Assembly (NCBI RefSeq): GCF_042686125.1
Contig: NZ_JBHUOV010000001.1
Location: 806,001-870,000 of the forward strand
Length of the DNA: 64,000 nt
Reading direction: 5' to 3'
Source: Oceanihabitans iliipiscarium
GTDB lineage: Bacteria > Bacteroidota > Bacteroidia > Flavobacteriales > Flavobacteriaceae
Every line of letters begins with the position of its first letter. The first letter of the stretch is position 1. Below the pieces are notes generated by a model, which saw only the letters and a program-made list of their open reading frames with translations, was not told where the DNA came from and did not search any database. This document shows, in pieces, positions 8,350-16,897 of the stretch. A program made the position numbers and the translations under genes.

Positions 8350-9820
8350 TTTTTCTAATTATAAATAGACCTCTTTCAATATCACTAACAATAATATTAC
8401 CGCTTGCAAAATAAGGATAAACACTCCATGCTCCATGAAAACTTGTACTATTGCTTTCTGGATAAGTATCAAAATAGCCAGATTCTGTAAGAGTTCCAGC
8501 AGCTATACTGCTAATATCAATCATTCTTAATCCAGCTGTATAACTAGCTTGATAATATGTGTTGCCTTTTACATAGCCATTGTGATCAATAGCTGGTGTT
8601 GGGCCAAAATAATCGACATGAAATGAAGGGTTGTCTAAATCACTAAAATTAAAAACTATTGTTCTTGTATTATTACCAAATCCCATTTCGTCTGTTTCAT
8701 CACCTAGAATAAAATAATTCATATCTTCTGTAAACCATCCTTGGTGTGTATAACCAATATTATCATAATCTATTGTTGAAATAGTTATTGGATTACTTTT
8801 ATCTGTGACATCAGCAATAACAACTTCATTTTCATTACTTCCAATTAATATTTCTCGTCCAATATAATCTGCATCAGGACCATCATAAGTTACCACTTGT
8901 GCATCATGTGCGTAGCCTGCAAATCCACCTTCACCTACAGGATTTGTTGGGTTTTGAATGTTAATAAATAAAGGGCCTCCTGAGAAGGGTCCGCTTCTAG
9001 TGGTTCCAACGGCATAAGCATATCCTGAATCTTCATTTATTACAATATTGTGAGCACTTCCAAATTCGGAATATAATGCATCAGAAGTAAAGTTAACAGG
9101 AGGGCTAGTTACATCTCTTAATCTTGTTAGGTCAAAAACTTGCATGCCATGAGGACCAACACCATCAGCTACAATAAAGGCATGATTGTTATACACTTTT
9201 ACATCTCTCCAGAAGTTTGTTCCAGCAGAGGTATCAAGTCTTCCTAAAAATACAGGATTTAAAGGATCTGTCACATCTACAAAAGCAGTACTATTTGTAG
9301 TTGCTACAAGGGCATACTCTTTTCCTGTTGATGGATCTGTCCATCCCCAAATATCACTACCTTCAGGAGTTCCCATTGTGTTCGCTAAAACAGAAACAGG
9401 AACATGTGCCATTAAATCATAGTCATTACAAGGGTAAGGTCCTGCCATACCACCTTCACATGGGTATAATGGTGCGTCTGATGTTCCTTCACAGATATCA
9501 CCTACACCATTACCATCAGTATCAGTTTGGTCTGCATTTGAAACATTTGGACAGTTATCAATATTGTCTGGAACACCATCTTCATCAGTATCTGCTGAGT
9601 CATCACAGACATCACCTATACCATCATTGTCTTCATCAGCTTGGTCTGGATTCATAAAGTTGATGCAATTATCAATACTATCGATTACTCCATCTCCATC
9701 AGAATCTCTTAAAATAGTTTGGTCTACAGGTTCATTATCACAAGAATGAAATAAAGGGGTTAAAAGAATTGATAGCGCTAAGGTTAATAATTGAGATTTC
9801 TTTTTTATTAATTTGAGCAT
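8342..9820 (-). CDS. Choice-of-anchor B family lipoprotein with thrombospondin type 3 repeats
   Basis: A 492-residue lipoprotein (Cys27, DNEP after it). Residues about 38-115 are calcium-binding thrombospondin type 3 repeats (DSDGDGVIDSIDNC, DEDNDGIGDVCDD and similar). Residues about 120-490 form an LVIVD/choice-of-anchor B domain with WGWTDP, GREILIGSNENE, HQGWFTED, GDETDE and SDIERGLFIIR. The next gene upstream encodes the same domain with a T9SS tail instead of a lipid. The domain has no known enzymatic activity; a propeller-like binding role is probable. It lies within the five-gene minus-strand operon, nine bases after its paralogue. Confidence 0.85.
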   Translation of the reverse strand: MLKLIKKKSQLLTLALSILLTPLFHSCDNEPVDQTILRDSDGDGVIDSIDNCINFMNPDQADEDNDGIGDVCDDSADTDEDGVPDNIDNCPNVSNADQTDTDGNGVGDICEGTSDAPLYPCEGGMAGPYPCNDYDLMAHVPVSVLANTMGTPEGSDIWGWTDPSTGKEYALVATTNSTAFVDVTDPLNPVFLGRLDTSAGTNFWRDVKVYNNHAFIVADGVGPHGMQVFDLTRLRDVTSPPVNFTSDALYSEFGSAHNIVINEDSGYAYAVGTTRSGPFSGGPLFINIQNPTNPVGEGGFAGYAHDAQVVTYDGPDADYIGREILIGSNENEVVIADVTDKSNPITISTIDYDNIGYTHQGWFTEDMNYFILGDETDEMGFGNNTRTIVFNFSDLDNPSFHVDYFGPTPAIDHNGYVKGNTYYQASYTAGLRMIDISSIAAGTLTESGYFDTYPESNSTSFHGAWSVYPYFASGNIIVSDIERGLFIIRKSE

Positions 9821-9829
9821 AATCGCATT

Positions 9830-11329
9830 TTATTTAAGTATTATTTTTTTTGTTATTAATGAATTTATTTTAACAAAATAAAGGCCATTGGTATAGTGTT
9901 CTGTTTGTAAAACGAATTCATTTTTGCCTATATTGTCTATGGAAGATATTTTCTGTCCAAGGACATTATATAATTCAATACTATTAATTAGAGTATTAGA
10001 TTTAGCCTTTATGGTTGGGTTGTTAAATGATGGATTTGGAAAAATAGTAAAATTTTCATTTTGAGTAACATCATTAGTGGATAATGTGTTTGTTTGTCTA
10101 ACTACAAATAAACCTCTTTCAATGTCACTAATAATAATATTTCCACTATTAAAATAAGGATAAATACTCCATGCACCATTAAATGAGGTGTTGTTATTGT
10201 TAGGGTAAGTATCGAAAAAACCTATTTCAGCATCATCAGCTGTGGTATTACTTGAAGCCAACATGCTTGGGATGTCTATTACTCGCATACCTGCTCTATA
10301 GTTAGCCAAATAAAACTTATTGCCTTTTACATAACCATTATGATCTATGGCACCAGAAGCACCAAGGTATGTTGTTGTAAGAACAGGGTTGTCTAGATCT
10401 AAAAGATCAAACACAAGTGTTCTGCTGTTCATACCAAAGGCTTGCTCATCAGTTTCATCTCCCATGATAAAATATCTGTGGTCATCGGTAAACCAGCCTT
10501 GATGTGCATAACCAGGTTGGGAATAAGAAATTTCAGCAATTTTTATCACATCATTTTTATTTGTTACATCTAGAATTATGAGTTTATCATCAGCTCCAAA
10601 GCTTCCGTTACTAGCAACTAATATTTCTCGGCCAACATAGGTTGGTATAGAAGTCGTCTCAGCGTCAGGCTCTAAATCTGGACCGTTATAAGTTATAACT
10701 TGAGCATCATGTGTATAATTATCGTCTGGATAACTCCCTGCACTTGTTGGAGATAATGGATTCGATATATCTACAAAAACTGGACCGCCACTAGCAGTGT
10801 TACACCCAACAAGATAAGCCATACCTTCACTTTCATTTATCACAATATTATGACAACTACCTACATCATTGTAAACCGTATCAGCAGTAAATATTTCAGG
10901 AGGAGAAGCAACACTTCTTAATCGAGTAAGGTCAAACACTTGCATACCATGGGGTCCAACATTATCTGCAACAATGAAAGCGTAATTGTTATAGACTTTC
11001 ACATCACGCCATAAATTCACCCCAGCTTCAGTATCTAATCGCCCTAAAAACACAGGGTTGGTTGGAATTGTTACATCAACAAAAGCAGTACTATGACTTG
11101 TAGCAATAATAGCATATTCTTTGTCATCTAAAGGATCAGTCCAGCCCCAAACATCGCTACCTTCTGCATTTTCTTCACCTGTGAGGGTTAAGATTGAAAT
11201 GTTAGACATTAAGTCATAATCGTGACAAGGGTAAATTCCAGCAAAGCCATCTGTACATATTGTTTGAGAATAACAAATGCTAGATTGGACTATCAATGAT
11301 AGTATTAATATTTTTAAATTGAATTTCAT
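9830..11329 (-). CDS. Choice-of-anchor B family protein with T9SS type-A sorting domain
   Basis: First gene of the operon, 499 residues. A signal peptide (about 1-21, ending CYSQ) leads into the same choice-of-anchor B domain as its neighbour (WGWTDP, VGREILVASNGS, HQGWFTDD, GDETDEQAFG, SDIERGLFVVR). The last 75 residues are a T9SS C-terminal domain: FTIFPNPS, a central IELYNVLGQK strand and a final NGLYFVKI-KKIILK block. The protein should cross the outer membrane by T9SS and be attached to the surface or released. It lacks the thrombospondin type 3 repeats of its paralogue. Confidence 0.88.
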   Translation of the reverse strand: MKFNLKILILSLIVQSSICYSQTICTDGFAGIYPCHDYDLMSNISILTLTGEENAEGSDVWGWTDPLDDKEYAIIATSHSTAFVDVTIPTNPVFLGRLDTEAGVNLWRDVKVYNNYAFIVADNVGPHGMQVFDLTRLRSVASPPEIFTADTVYNDVGSCHNIVINESEGMAYLVGCNTASGGPVFVDISNPLSPTSAGSYPDDNYTHDAQVITYNGPDLEPDAETTSIPTYVGREILVASNGSFGADDKLIILDVTNKNDVIKIAEISYSQPGYAHQGWFTDDHRYFIMGDETDEQAFGMNSRTLVFDLLDLDNPVLTTTYLGASGAIDHNGYVKGNKFYLANYRAGMRVIDIPSMLASSNTTADDAEIGFFDTYPNNNNTSFNGAWSIYPYFNSGNIIISDIERGLFVVRQTNTLSTNDVTQNENFTIFPNPSFNNPTIKAKSNTLINSIELYNVLGQKISSIDNIGKNEFVLQTEHYTNGLYFVKINSLITKKIILK

Positions 11330-11361
11330 GAATTTAGGTTAAGTATGATAATTTAGCCCAG

Positions 11362-11399
11362 CAAATTTAACGCAATAATCAATAAAAAGCACAAATATA
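11362..11399 (-). promoter_or_regulatory. Candidate promoter elements of the MbnP/MbnH operon
   Basis: Two matches to TAnnTTTG on the minus strand lie upstream of the first operon gene: TATATTTG at 11392-11399 and TAAATTTG at 11362-11369. The TTG inside the outer match lies 22 bases before the inner match, so it could serve as its -33 element. Which one is used cannot be told from sequence. Confidence 0.45.
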
Positions 11400-11507
11400 A
11401 TGTTAAAATAGAGGGTTTATTTTCAATAAAATCAGAAGATTAGAAGCTTTTTTTACTCTATAACAAGTTAATATGAAAATATCCTACTTTTTTAATAATA
11501 AGCTTCC

Positions 11508-11515
11508 TATTTTTG
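11508..11515 (+). promoter_or_regulatory. Candidate -7 element for thiL, nearly touching the start codon
   Basis: TATTTTTG matches TAnnTTTG and ends four bases before the thiL ATG at 11520. If used, transcription would begin at or next to the A of ATG and the mRNA would be leaderless. The same arrangement occurs at glyS. Confidence 0.5.
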
Positions 11516-11519
11516 CATT

Positions 11520-12566
11520 ATGATAGAAGATAAAAACCAACAACGAACACCATTAAATAGTTTAGGAGAGTTTGGACTTATAGACCATTTAACATCTCAG
11601 TTTAAAGTATCTCATAAATCGACGATAAAGAGTATAGGTGATGATGCCGCAGTTTTAGAGTTCAAAGACAAACAGGTCGTTGTATCTACAGACTTTTTAG
11701 TCGAAGGTGTACATTTTGATTTAAGTTATGTCCCATTAAAACATTTAGGATATAAAGCTGTAGTGGTTAATTTATCTGATGTGTATGCTATGAATGCACA
11801 AGCAACACAAATTACCGTTTCAATTGCAGTCTCTAATCGATTTTCATTAGAAGCATTAGAAGCACTTTACGAAGGAATTCAAACAGCGGCAAAAATATAT
11901 AATGTAGATGTGGTAGGTGGTGATACTACAACCTCTACTTCTGGATTATTAATTTCTGTAACTGCTATTGGCGAAATTGAAAAAGACAATGTGGTTTATA
12001 GAAGTGGAGCTAATTCAAATGATTTATTAGTTGTTACAGGTGATCTTGGAGGTGCATATATGGGTTTACAGGTTCTTGAACGCGAAAAACAAGTGTTCTT
12101 GGTCAACCCAAATAGTCAGCCAGACATGGAACCTTATACTTATATTATTGAACGCCAATTAAAACCTGAAGCAAGAAAAGACATTATTAAGCTTTTCAAA
12201 GATTTAAAAGTGAAGCCAACTTCAATGATTGATATTAGTGATGGCTTATCTTCCGAAGTCATGCATTTATGTAAGCAAAGTAATGTTGGGTGCGATTTAT
12301 ATGAAAATAAATTACCGCTAGATCCACAAGTTATTTCTACCTGTGAAGAGTTTAATATTGATAGTACTACAGTTGCTTTAAATGGAGGAGAGGATTATGA
12401 GTTGTTATTTACCATTGCTCAAGAAGATTTTCCTAAAATTAAAGCGAACCCTAATTTTACAGTAATTGGGCATATGACAAACGCTAATTCTGGAATGTAT
12501 TTAGTGACAAGAGCAGAAACTAAAATACCTATTAAAGCTCAAGGATGGAATCCACTTAACGATTAA
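11520..12566 (+). CDS. thiL: Thiamine-monophosphate kinase
   Basis: ThiL phosphorylates thiamine monophosphate to thiamine diphosphate with ATP, the last step of cofactor synthesis. The 348-residue protein has the family blocks GDDAAVL (40-46), STDFLVEGVHF (56-66), a VVGGDTTTS segment, DISDGLSSEVMHLC and GGEDYELLF. Length fits the Bacteroidota members. No other thiamine gene is adjacent. Its last 11 bases overlap the convergent small gene on the other strand. Confidence 0.95.
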   Translation: MIEDKNQQRTPLNSLGEFGLIDHLTSQFKVSHKSTIKSIGDDAAVLEFKDKQVVVSTDFLVEGVHFDLSYVPLKHLGYKAVVVNLSDVYAMNAQATQITVSIAVSNRFSLEALEALYEGIQTAAKIYNVDVVGGDTTTSTSGLLISVTAIGEIEKDNVVYRSGANSNDLLVVTGDLGGAYMGLQVLEREKQVFLVNPNSQPDMEPYTYIIERQLKPEARKDIIKLFKDLKVKPTSMIDISDGLSSEVMHLCKQSNVGCDLYENKLPLDPQVISTCEEFNIDSTTVALNGGEDYELLFTIAQEDFPKIKANPNFTVIGHMTNANSGMYLVTRAETKIPIKAQGWNPLND

Positions 12567-12780
12567 AAACTAAAGTTTTACGTTTTTCTTTTTTTCTGTG
12601 CATGCTTTTTAAAACCGAATTGATTTCTTGAAATTTCGGAGTTAATGGAATTAAATTACCATTTACACTCGTGGTCATTTGTTTTTTACAATGTTTGCAT
12701 TGATATTCCTTCACATACCGAGTGACATCTTTAGAAACGATGTAGTCATGACCAAATACGCTACAATGGATATGATTCAT
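12556..12780 (-). CDS. Small CxxC protein, first of a tandem pair (74 aa)
   Basis: The 74-residue product has Cys6, His11, Cys28 and Cys31 in the spacing C-x4-H-x16-C-x2-C, consistent with one zinc site, followed by KKQMTTSVNGNL and a basic tail. The neighbour at 12850 has the same spacing and about half the same residues, so this is a real conserved family and not a chance ORF. The 3' end overlaps thiL by 11 bases tail to tail. I do not recognise a function; nucleic-acid binding is conceivable given the basic C-terminus. Confidence 0.75.
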   Translation of the reverse strand: MNHIHCSVFGHDYIVSKDVTRYVKEYQCKHCKKQMTTSVNGNLIPLTPKFQEINSVLKSMHRKKEKRKTLVFNR

Positions 12781-12849
12781 AATGATGAATTGATTTGGTT
12801 TTGAGGAGTTTAATATAAATCAATTTCATGGTTCAAGTAAGAAATTGCT

Positions 12850-13116
12850 CTAACTAATCGTTGAAATGAGAGATTTTTCCTGTAAACGCAACATTTTATG
12901 ATTGTAAATTCGTTCTAATATGGAATTTATCTCTTTGTATTTTGGTGTTAAATCGGTTAAATTTCCATTGCTATTTGTAGTCATTTGCTTTTTACAATGA
13001 CTACATTGATATTCTTTGACGTGAAAAGTGACTTTTTTTGATACCTCGAAATTATGACCGAAAACATTGCAGATTAAGTTCGGTATTAATGCTGGTTTAG
13101 TAATTGTTTTTTCCAT
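12850..13116 (-). CDS. Small CxxC protein, second of a tandem pair (88 aa)
   Basis: This 88-residue paralogue carries Cys16, His21, Cys38 and Cys41, the same C-x4-H-x16-C-x2-C spacing as the 74-residue neighbour, inside the shared blocks CNVFGHNFEVSK and VKEYQCSHCKKQMTT. The conserved part then continues GNLTDLTPKYKEINSIL. N- and C-terminal ends differ between copies. A 69-base gap separates the two genes on the same strand, consistent with a tandem duplication. Function unknown. Confidence 0.75.
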   Translation of the reverse strand: MEKTITKPALIPNLICNVFGHNFEVSKKVTFHVKEYQCSHCKKQMTTNSNGNLTDLTPKYKEINSILERIYNHKMLRLQEKSLISTIS

Positions 13117-13180
13117 GTTTAGAGTAGTTTGGGGATATAAACATAGAAAAAAAAATTAAATAAACGACAAAAGACACAAT

Positions 13181-13954
13181 TTATTCGATGAAATGCATTA
13201 TCGCATTTTGACATTCTAACTCATTTTCAATATGACTCATGTGTCCTTCATTAAAAATTATAGTTTGAATATTGGTGTTTTTAGTATCGTTTACGAGCTT
13301 TGTTTTGTCTATAACAGAATCTTTTTCACCAATGATAATCAGCTTTTTACAATTTAATAATTTATAAAAATGAAACTTGTCTTGACGTAATTTCATCCCT
13401 TCTTGACCAGCAATATACCCTTGAATAGGTGTTTTTAAGGCTTCTTTTAAAGCGCTTTCAAATTTTTCATTATGTAATCTTTTGCTTACATCGCTAAATA
13501 AATTTGCAAACGACATTCTAACCATATTTTCAAAATTAGATTGAACCATTTTGTTGGCGCGAGTGCGTAATAATTTGCGCTCATCATCATCTGCTTCATA
13601 CGTTGAGTTCATTAAACACAGCCCTTTTAATGCTGTTGAATTTTTTTCGGCAAAAGCTAAAGCGACGTAGCCTCCCATTGAGTGTCCTATCATGAAATAT
13701 TTTCTTAATCTTAAATGTTTTAAGACTGCTTCAACAGCGATTGCCATGTCTTCCATCGTGTGTACATAACCTAAACAAGGTGTTTTTCCATGGCCTAGTA
13801 GGTCTATACAAATGACTCTGTTTTTTTTGGCTAATGTTGGAATGAAAGTATTCCACATCGTGCTATTTTCAAGAAAACCATGTAAAAGGACAATAGCAGA
13901 ACCTTTACCTTGATCTGTATAAAAAATGTTAATGCCTTTGTGTTCTAAAATCAT
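13181..13954 (-). CDS. Alpha/beta hydrolase
   Basis: A 257-residue alpha/beta-fold hydrolase. The nucleophile elbow is GHSMGG (Ser92), the oxyanion region is LLHGF (23-27), Asp212 (GEKDSVID) is the likely acid and His238 (NEGHMSH) the likely base. No signal peptide, so cytosolic. I start it at ATG 13954 (MILEHKGINIFYTDQG); the frame extends to 14092 but that adds a hydrophobic non-homologous stretch that crosses the brnQ start, and a promoter element lies between. The substrate cannot be predicted; esterases and C-C hydrolases share this layout. Confidence 0.88.
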   Translation of the reverse strand: MILEHKGINIFYTDQGKGSAIVLLHGFLENSTMWNTFIPTLAKKNRVICIDLLGHGKTPCLGYVHTMEDMAIAVEAVLKHLRLRKYFMIGHSMGGYVALAFAEKNSTALKGLCLMNSTYEADDDERKLLRTRANKMVQSNFENMVRMSFANLFSDVSKRLHNEKFESALKEALKTPIQGYIAGQEGMKLRQDKFHFYKLLNCKKLIIIGEKDSVIDKTKLVNDTKNTNIQTIIFNEGHMSHIENELECQNAIMHFIE

Positions 13955-13971
13955 TTTTAAACTATATTCGA

Positions 13972-13979
13972 CAAAGATA
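13972..13979 (-). promoter_or_regulatory. Candidate -7 element of the alpha/beta hydrolase gene
   Basis: TATCTTTG on the minus strand, 17 bases before the chosen ATG at 13954. It supports the shorter start, since the longer one would lie upstream of the promoter. Confidence 0.5.
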
Positions 13980-14024
13980 AAAAGAGTTTGTCTTAAGAAA
14001 TGTTTAGCACTAATATAAATTTTA

Positions 14025-15326
14025 ATGAATAGCAGAAGAGATATACTAATCACAAGTTTCGCCTTGTTTTCTTTGTTTTTTGGAGCAGGCAACTTGTTGT
14101 TACCACCTCTTTTAGGTTATAATGCTGGTAATGATTGGTTATGGGTGATTTTAGGGTTTATGATAACGGCAGTTATAATTCCAATTTTTGGAATTATAGC
14201 TCACGCTAGGCTACAAGGTACCATGTATGATTTTGGAAAAAAGGTGTCTCCTAGTTTTAGTTTAGTGTATTGTATTATTGTCTATGTAATTTCTATTGCT
14301 ATTCCATCACCACGAACAGCTGCTGCTACACATGAAATAGCAATTTACCCAGTTTTTGGCACAAGCAAATTACTAACCAGCGCAGTATATTTTTCATTGG
14401 TATTAGTGTTTGTTTTAAACCGTTCTAAAATCCTAAATTTTATTGGAAAATTTCTAACACCATTAATAGTCATTATATTATTATTAGTTATAAGTATTGG
14501 ATTGTTTTCTTCGGAAATGATTACGAATACAACCCAATTTGATTCACCATTTGTAAGTGGCATCTTGGAAGGCTATCAAACTTTTGATGCTATTGGAGCA
14601 GTCGTTGTAGGTGCCGTGATTATTATTTCTTTAAATTTTAAAACAGAGACTTCATTTGAAGCCAAAAAAGACCTTATTAAAAAATCAGGTTTCATTGCAG
14701 GCTTCGGTTTGTTTATTATATATGCAGGATTGATAGCTGTTGGAGCGTTCTATGGCTCAGAAATTAATGTTGATTCTACTTTGAGTAATGATATGCAACG
14801 TGCCACTTTATTAAGAAATATAAGTATTGCTTCATTAGGCACAATGGGTAATACCGTGTTAAGTATTCTTATTTCATTAGCATGTTTCACAACTGCTGTT
14901 GGAATTATTGCTGGAACAGCAGATTATTTTAAAGGCTTATTAAATGATTCTAAAACTGTGTATATAATTACATCAGTAATCGCCTGTGTATTTGGAGTCG
15001 TTGTTGGACAATTAGACTTTCATGCTATTATTGTTATTGCCATTCCAGTGTTGCTTTTTATATACCCAATTACAATCGTTTTAATTTTACTGAATGTACT
15101 TCCAGAACGGTTCGCGAGTCCGTTAGCTTTTAGAGCAACCGTCATTATTACGTTTATATTTAGTGTTCCAGATGTTTTAAATTTTATAAGCCCATCAGTG
15201 AGTCTAAATGAGATTATTCAGATTATTCCTTTAGCAGAAAATAATTTAGGTTGGGTGTTGCCAACTCTAATAACTTTTGTTTGCGTTGTCCTTATTGAAA
15301 CCAAAAAGGATAATATTATGATATAA
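14025..15326 (+). CDS. brnQ: Branched-chain amino acid carrier BrnQ (LIVCS family)
   Basis: A 433-residue, very hydrophobic permease with about twelve membrane segments. The N-terminus FALFSLFFGAGNLLLPPLLG and the following PSPRTAA block are signatures of the LIVCS family, which imports leucine, isoleucine and valine with Na+ or H+. It is divergent from the alpha/beta hydrolase, with only about 70 bases between the two starts. A hairpin follows the stop. Confidence 0.93.
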   Translation: MNSRRDILITSFALFSLFFGAGNLLLPPLLGYNAGNDWLWVILGFMITAVIIPIFGIIAHARLQGTMYDFGKKVSPSFSLVYCIIVYVISIAIPSPRTAAATHEIAIYPVFGTSKLLTSAVYFSLVLVFVLNRSKILNFIGKFLTPLIVIILLLVISIGLFSSEMITNTTQFDSPFVSGILEGYQTFDAIGAVVVGAVIIISLNFKTETSFEAKKDLIKKSGFIAGFGLFIIYAGLIAVGAFYGSEINVDSTLSNDMQRATLLRNISIASLGTMGNTVLSILISLACFTTAVGIIAGTADYFKGLLNDSKTVYIITSVIACVFGVVVGQLDFHAIIVIAIPVLLFIYPITIVLILLNVLPERFASPLAFRATVIITFIFSVPDVLNFISPSVSLNEIIQIIPLAENNLGWVLPTLITFVCVVLIETKKDNIMI

Positions 15327-15330
15327 AGAA

Positions 15331-15393
15331 ATCCCACCAAGTATCTTTAAATATGATACTTAATGGGACTAGCAAATAAACTACCCCTAGTTT
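15331..15393. terminator. Hairpins between brnQ and the convergent lipoprotein gene
   Basis: Just after the brnQ stop, TCCCACCAAGTATC at 15331 can pair, with a small internal mismatch, with GATACTTAATGGGA. A second small stem, AAACTA-CCCC-TAGTTT at 15378-15393, follows. Placed between convergent genes they are probable transcription stops, but T-tracts are weak. Confidence 0.45.
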
Positions 15394-15467
15394 ACTTTCT
15401 TATTCTGTAGATATGGTATATCTGCAATTTTGTTTCATGAGATACAAATGGTTGTCTGAATATAAAA

Positions 15468-16028
15468 TCAGTCTTTATCTCCTTCACTGTCTCCTTCCAT
15501 AACAGCTTGTCCAGCAACAGATGAAAAATAAATTTCAAAATCAAACCGTAAAGCATTACCATTAAAATCGCCCTCAACATCCATTTCATTATCGAGTACA
15601 AAATGTTCCTCCTCTTCAGAAAGAGCAATAGTAACCTCAAACTCTGCATTGTTGATTTCAAAATCGTTTCCTGAAATTTGAGCGATGATATCGTCATCAA
15701 TATCTACATCAATTACACCAAGTACAACATCGATATCCAAATACAAACCCCTATAGAGATCTTCAATAAACTCTTCCATATCAACCAATAATTCATCATT
15801 ATTAAGTGAATTATCAATTTCAAAATTTATTCTTGGGTTAAGATCAATTGATACTTCTGGTTGTGTCCCCTCATTATCTGAATATTGTGCCACTGTTTCA
15901 GAAATTCTGTAGGAACCAACAAACTCTAATCTTGGATCCACAGGAACAGATTGGTCATCATCTTTACTGCAAGAATATACAGTTAACAAGCAAAGACATA
16001 CTATTTTAATACTTTTAAAATGTTTCAT
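15468..16028 (-). CDS. Highly acidic surface lipoprotein, unknown function
   Basis: A 186-residue lipoprotein: signal peptide, Cys20 and then SKDDD, the acidic pattern linked to surface export in flavobacteria. The mature chain is unusually acidic, with many Asp/Glu runs (EEEEHF, DIDVVLGVIDVDIDDD), and ends DSEGDKD. It reads as a beta-sheet domain and resembles no family I know. It follows the fasciclin lipoprotein on the same strand after 85 bases. Confidence 0.78.
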   Translation of the reverse strand: MKHFKSIKIVCLCLLTVYSCSKDDDQSVPVDPRLEFVGSYRISETVAQYSDNEGTQPEVSIDLNPRINFEIDNSLNNDELLVDMEEFIEDLYRGLYLDIDVVLGVIDVDIDDDIIAQISGNDFEINNAEFEVTIALSEEEEHFVLDNEMDVEGDFNGNALRFDFEIYFSSVAGQAVMEGDSEGDKD

Positions 16029-16113
16029 AATAAATAATTTTAAATTTTTAAATGTTTTCTAAATCGACTTGCAAACACCAAGACAACATCTAGGCGCTGC
16101 AGTCTCTCTTTAA

Positions 16114-16656
16114 TTAGTTTGCAGATATAACATCTCTTACAATGTGTATGATACCATTATCTACTTCAATATCTGTTTCAAGTGCAAGGGTAGCGAAGGT
16201 TTCATTCCTATCTATTACCATAGTTACACCTTCAATATAGAAGGACATATCTTCACCATTCATGTTTTGAGTGCTTATGCCTTCATCGGCATCGTCATAG
16301 TCTATCATTTCATTTTGAAAGATATGCTGTCTTAATATGATATTAAGCGCTTCAATTTTTGCTTCATCAGATTCAAATTCATGCTCTGCATAATAATCAT
16401 CAAAAGCATCATTGGTGGGAACAAGCACAGTGTAATCCATAGACATGTCTCTTAACTGTGCTTCAAACCCTGTGAAGTTTACTGCTTCAGAAAATTCTGA
16501 ATAATCTGAATCGTTTAATAGATAGTCATAGATAGTATTTGTAGGTTCTGGCACTGTGTTCGTATCGTCATCACTGCTACATGATGTCATTAGTAATACC
16601 ATCAGAACAACATTTGTAACACAACGTGCTGTTTTAAAAAAAAAATGGGTTTTCAT
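16114..16656 (-). CDS. Fasciclin (FAS1) domain lipoprotein
   Basis: A 180-residue lipoprotein with Cys26 followed by SSDDD, a likely surface tag. Residues about 40-178 form one FAS1 domain: YTVLVPTNDAFDDYY is the first conserved box and GIIHIVRDVISAN the C-terminal one. FAS1 domains mediate adhesion in many bacteria and eukaryotes; here the partner is unknown. The domain is close to the minimal FAS1 length. A good -7 promoter element lies upstream at 16684. Confidence 0.9.
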   Translation of the reverse strand: MKTHFFFKTARCVTNVVLMVLLMTSCSSDDDTNTVPEPTNTIYDYLLNDSDYSEFSEAVNFTGFEAQLRDMSMDYTVLVPTNDAFDDYYAEHEFESDEAKIEALNIILRQHIFQNEMIDYDDADEGISTQNMNGEDMSFYIEGVTMVIDRNETFATLALETDIEVDNGIIHIVRDVISAN

Positions 16657-16683
16657 AAATTATATTTTTTAAGATTTATGGGG

Positions 16684-16691
16684 CAAATGTA
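16684..16691 (-). promoter_or_regulatory. Candidate -7 element of the fasciclin gene
   Basis: TACATTTG on the minus strand matches TAnnTTTG, 27 bases upstream of the fasciclin start codon. A TTG lies 24 bases further upstream, slightly beyond the usual spacing. Confidence 0.45.
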
Positions 16692-16897
16692 GAAGCAACC
16701 TTTTTTTAGATATTGCAAAACATGCACTAGATTGAGAATTGAGACTTATTTTTTATAATTTTAGAGTGGCAAAACATGGATAATGAAGTTTTAACACAGT
16801 GCCTGTTTCGTGTTTTTAAAGCCAAAAGACAGCTCTTAACTAGATATGTTTTTGAGGTATTAAAAGGGTACTGGCAATTTTGAAAACAGAAAGACAA

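Noticed and set aside
9301..9657. 118-residue His/Leu-rich open frame on the plus strand
   Set aside because: It is antisense to the thrombospondin type 3 region of the lipoprotein, whose DxDxDG codons generate such a frame.
13955..14092. N-terminal extension of the alpha/beta hydrolase
   Set aside because: It would overlap the divergent brnQ start and lie upstream of the hydrolase promoter element; the family start fits ATG 13954.
15392..15700. 102-residue open frame on the minus strand
   Set aside because: It lies mostly inside the acidic lipoprotein gene in another frame, has no signal or motif, and its composition looks like a shadow.
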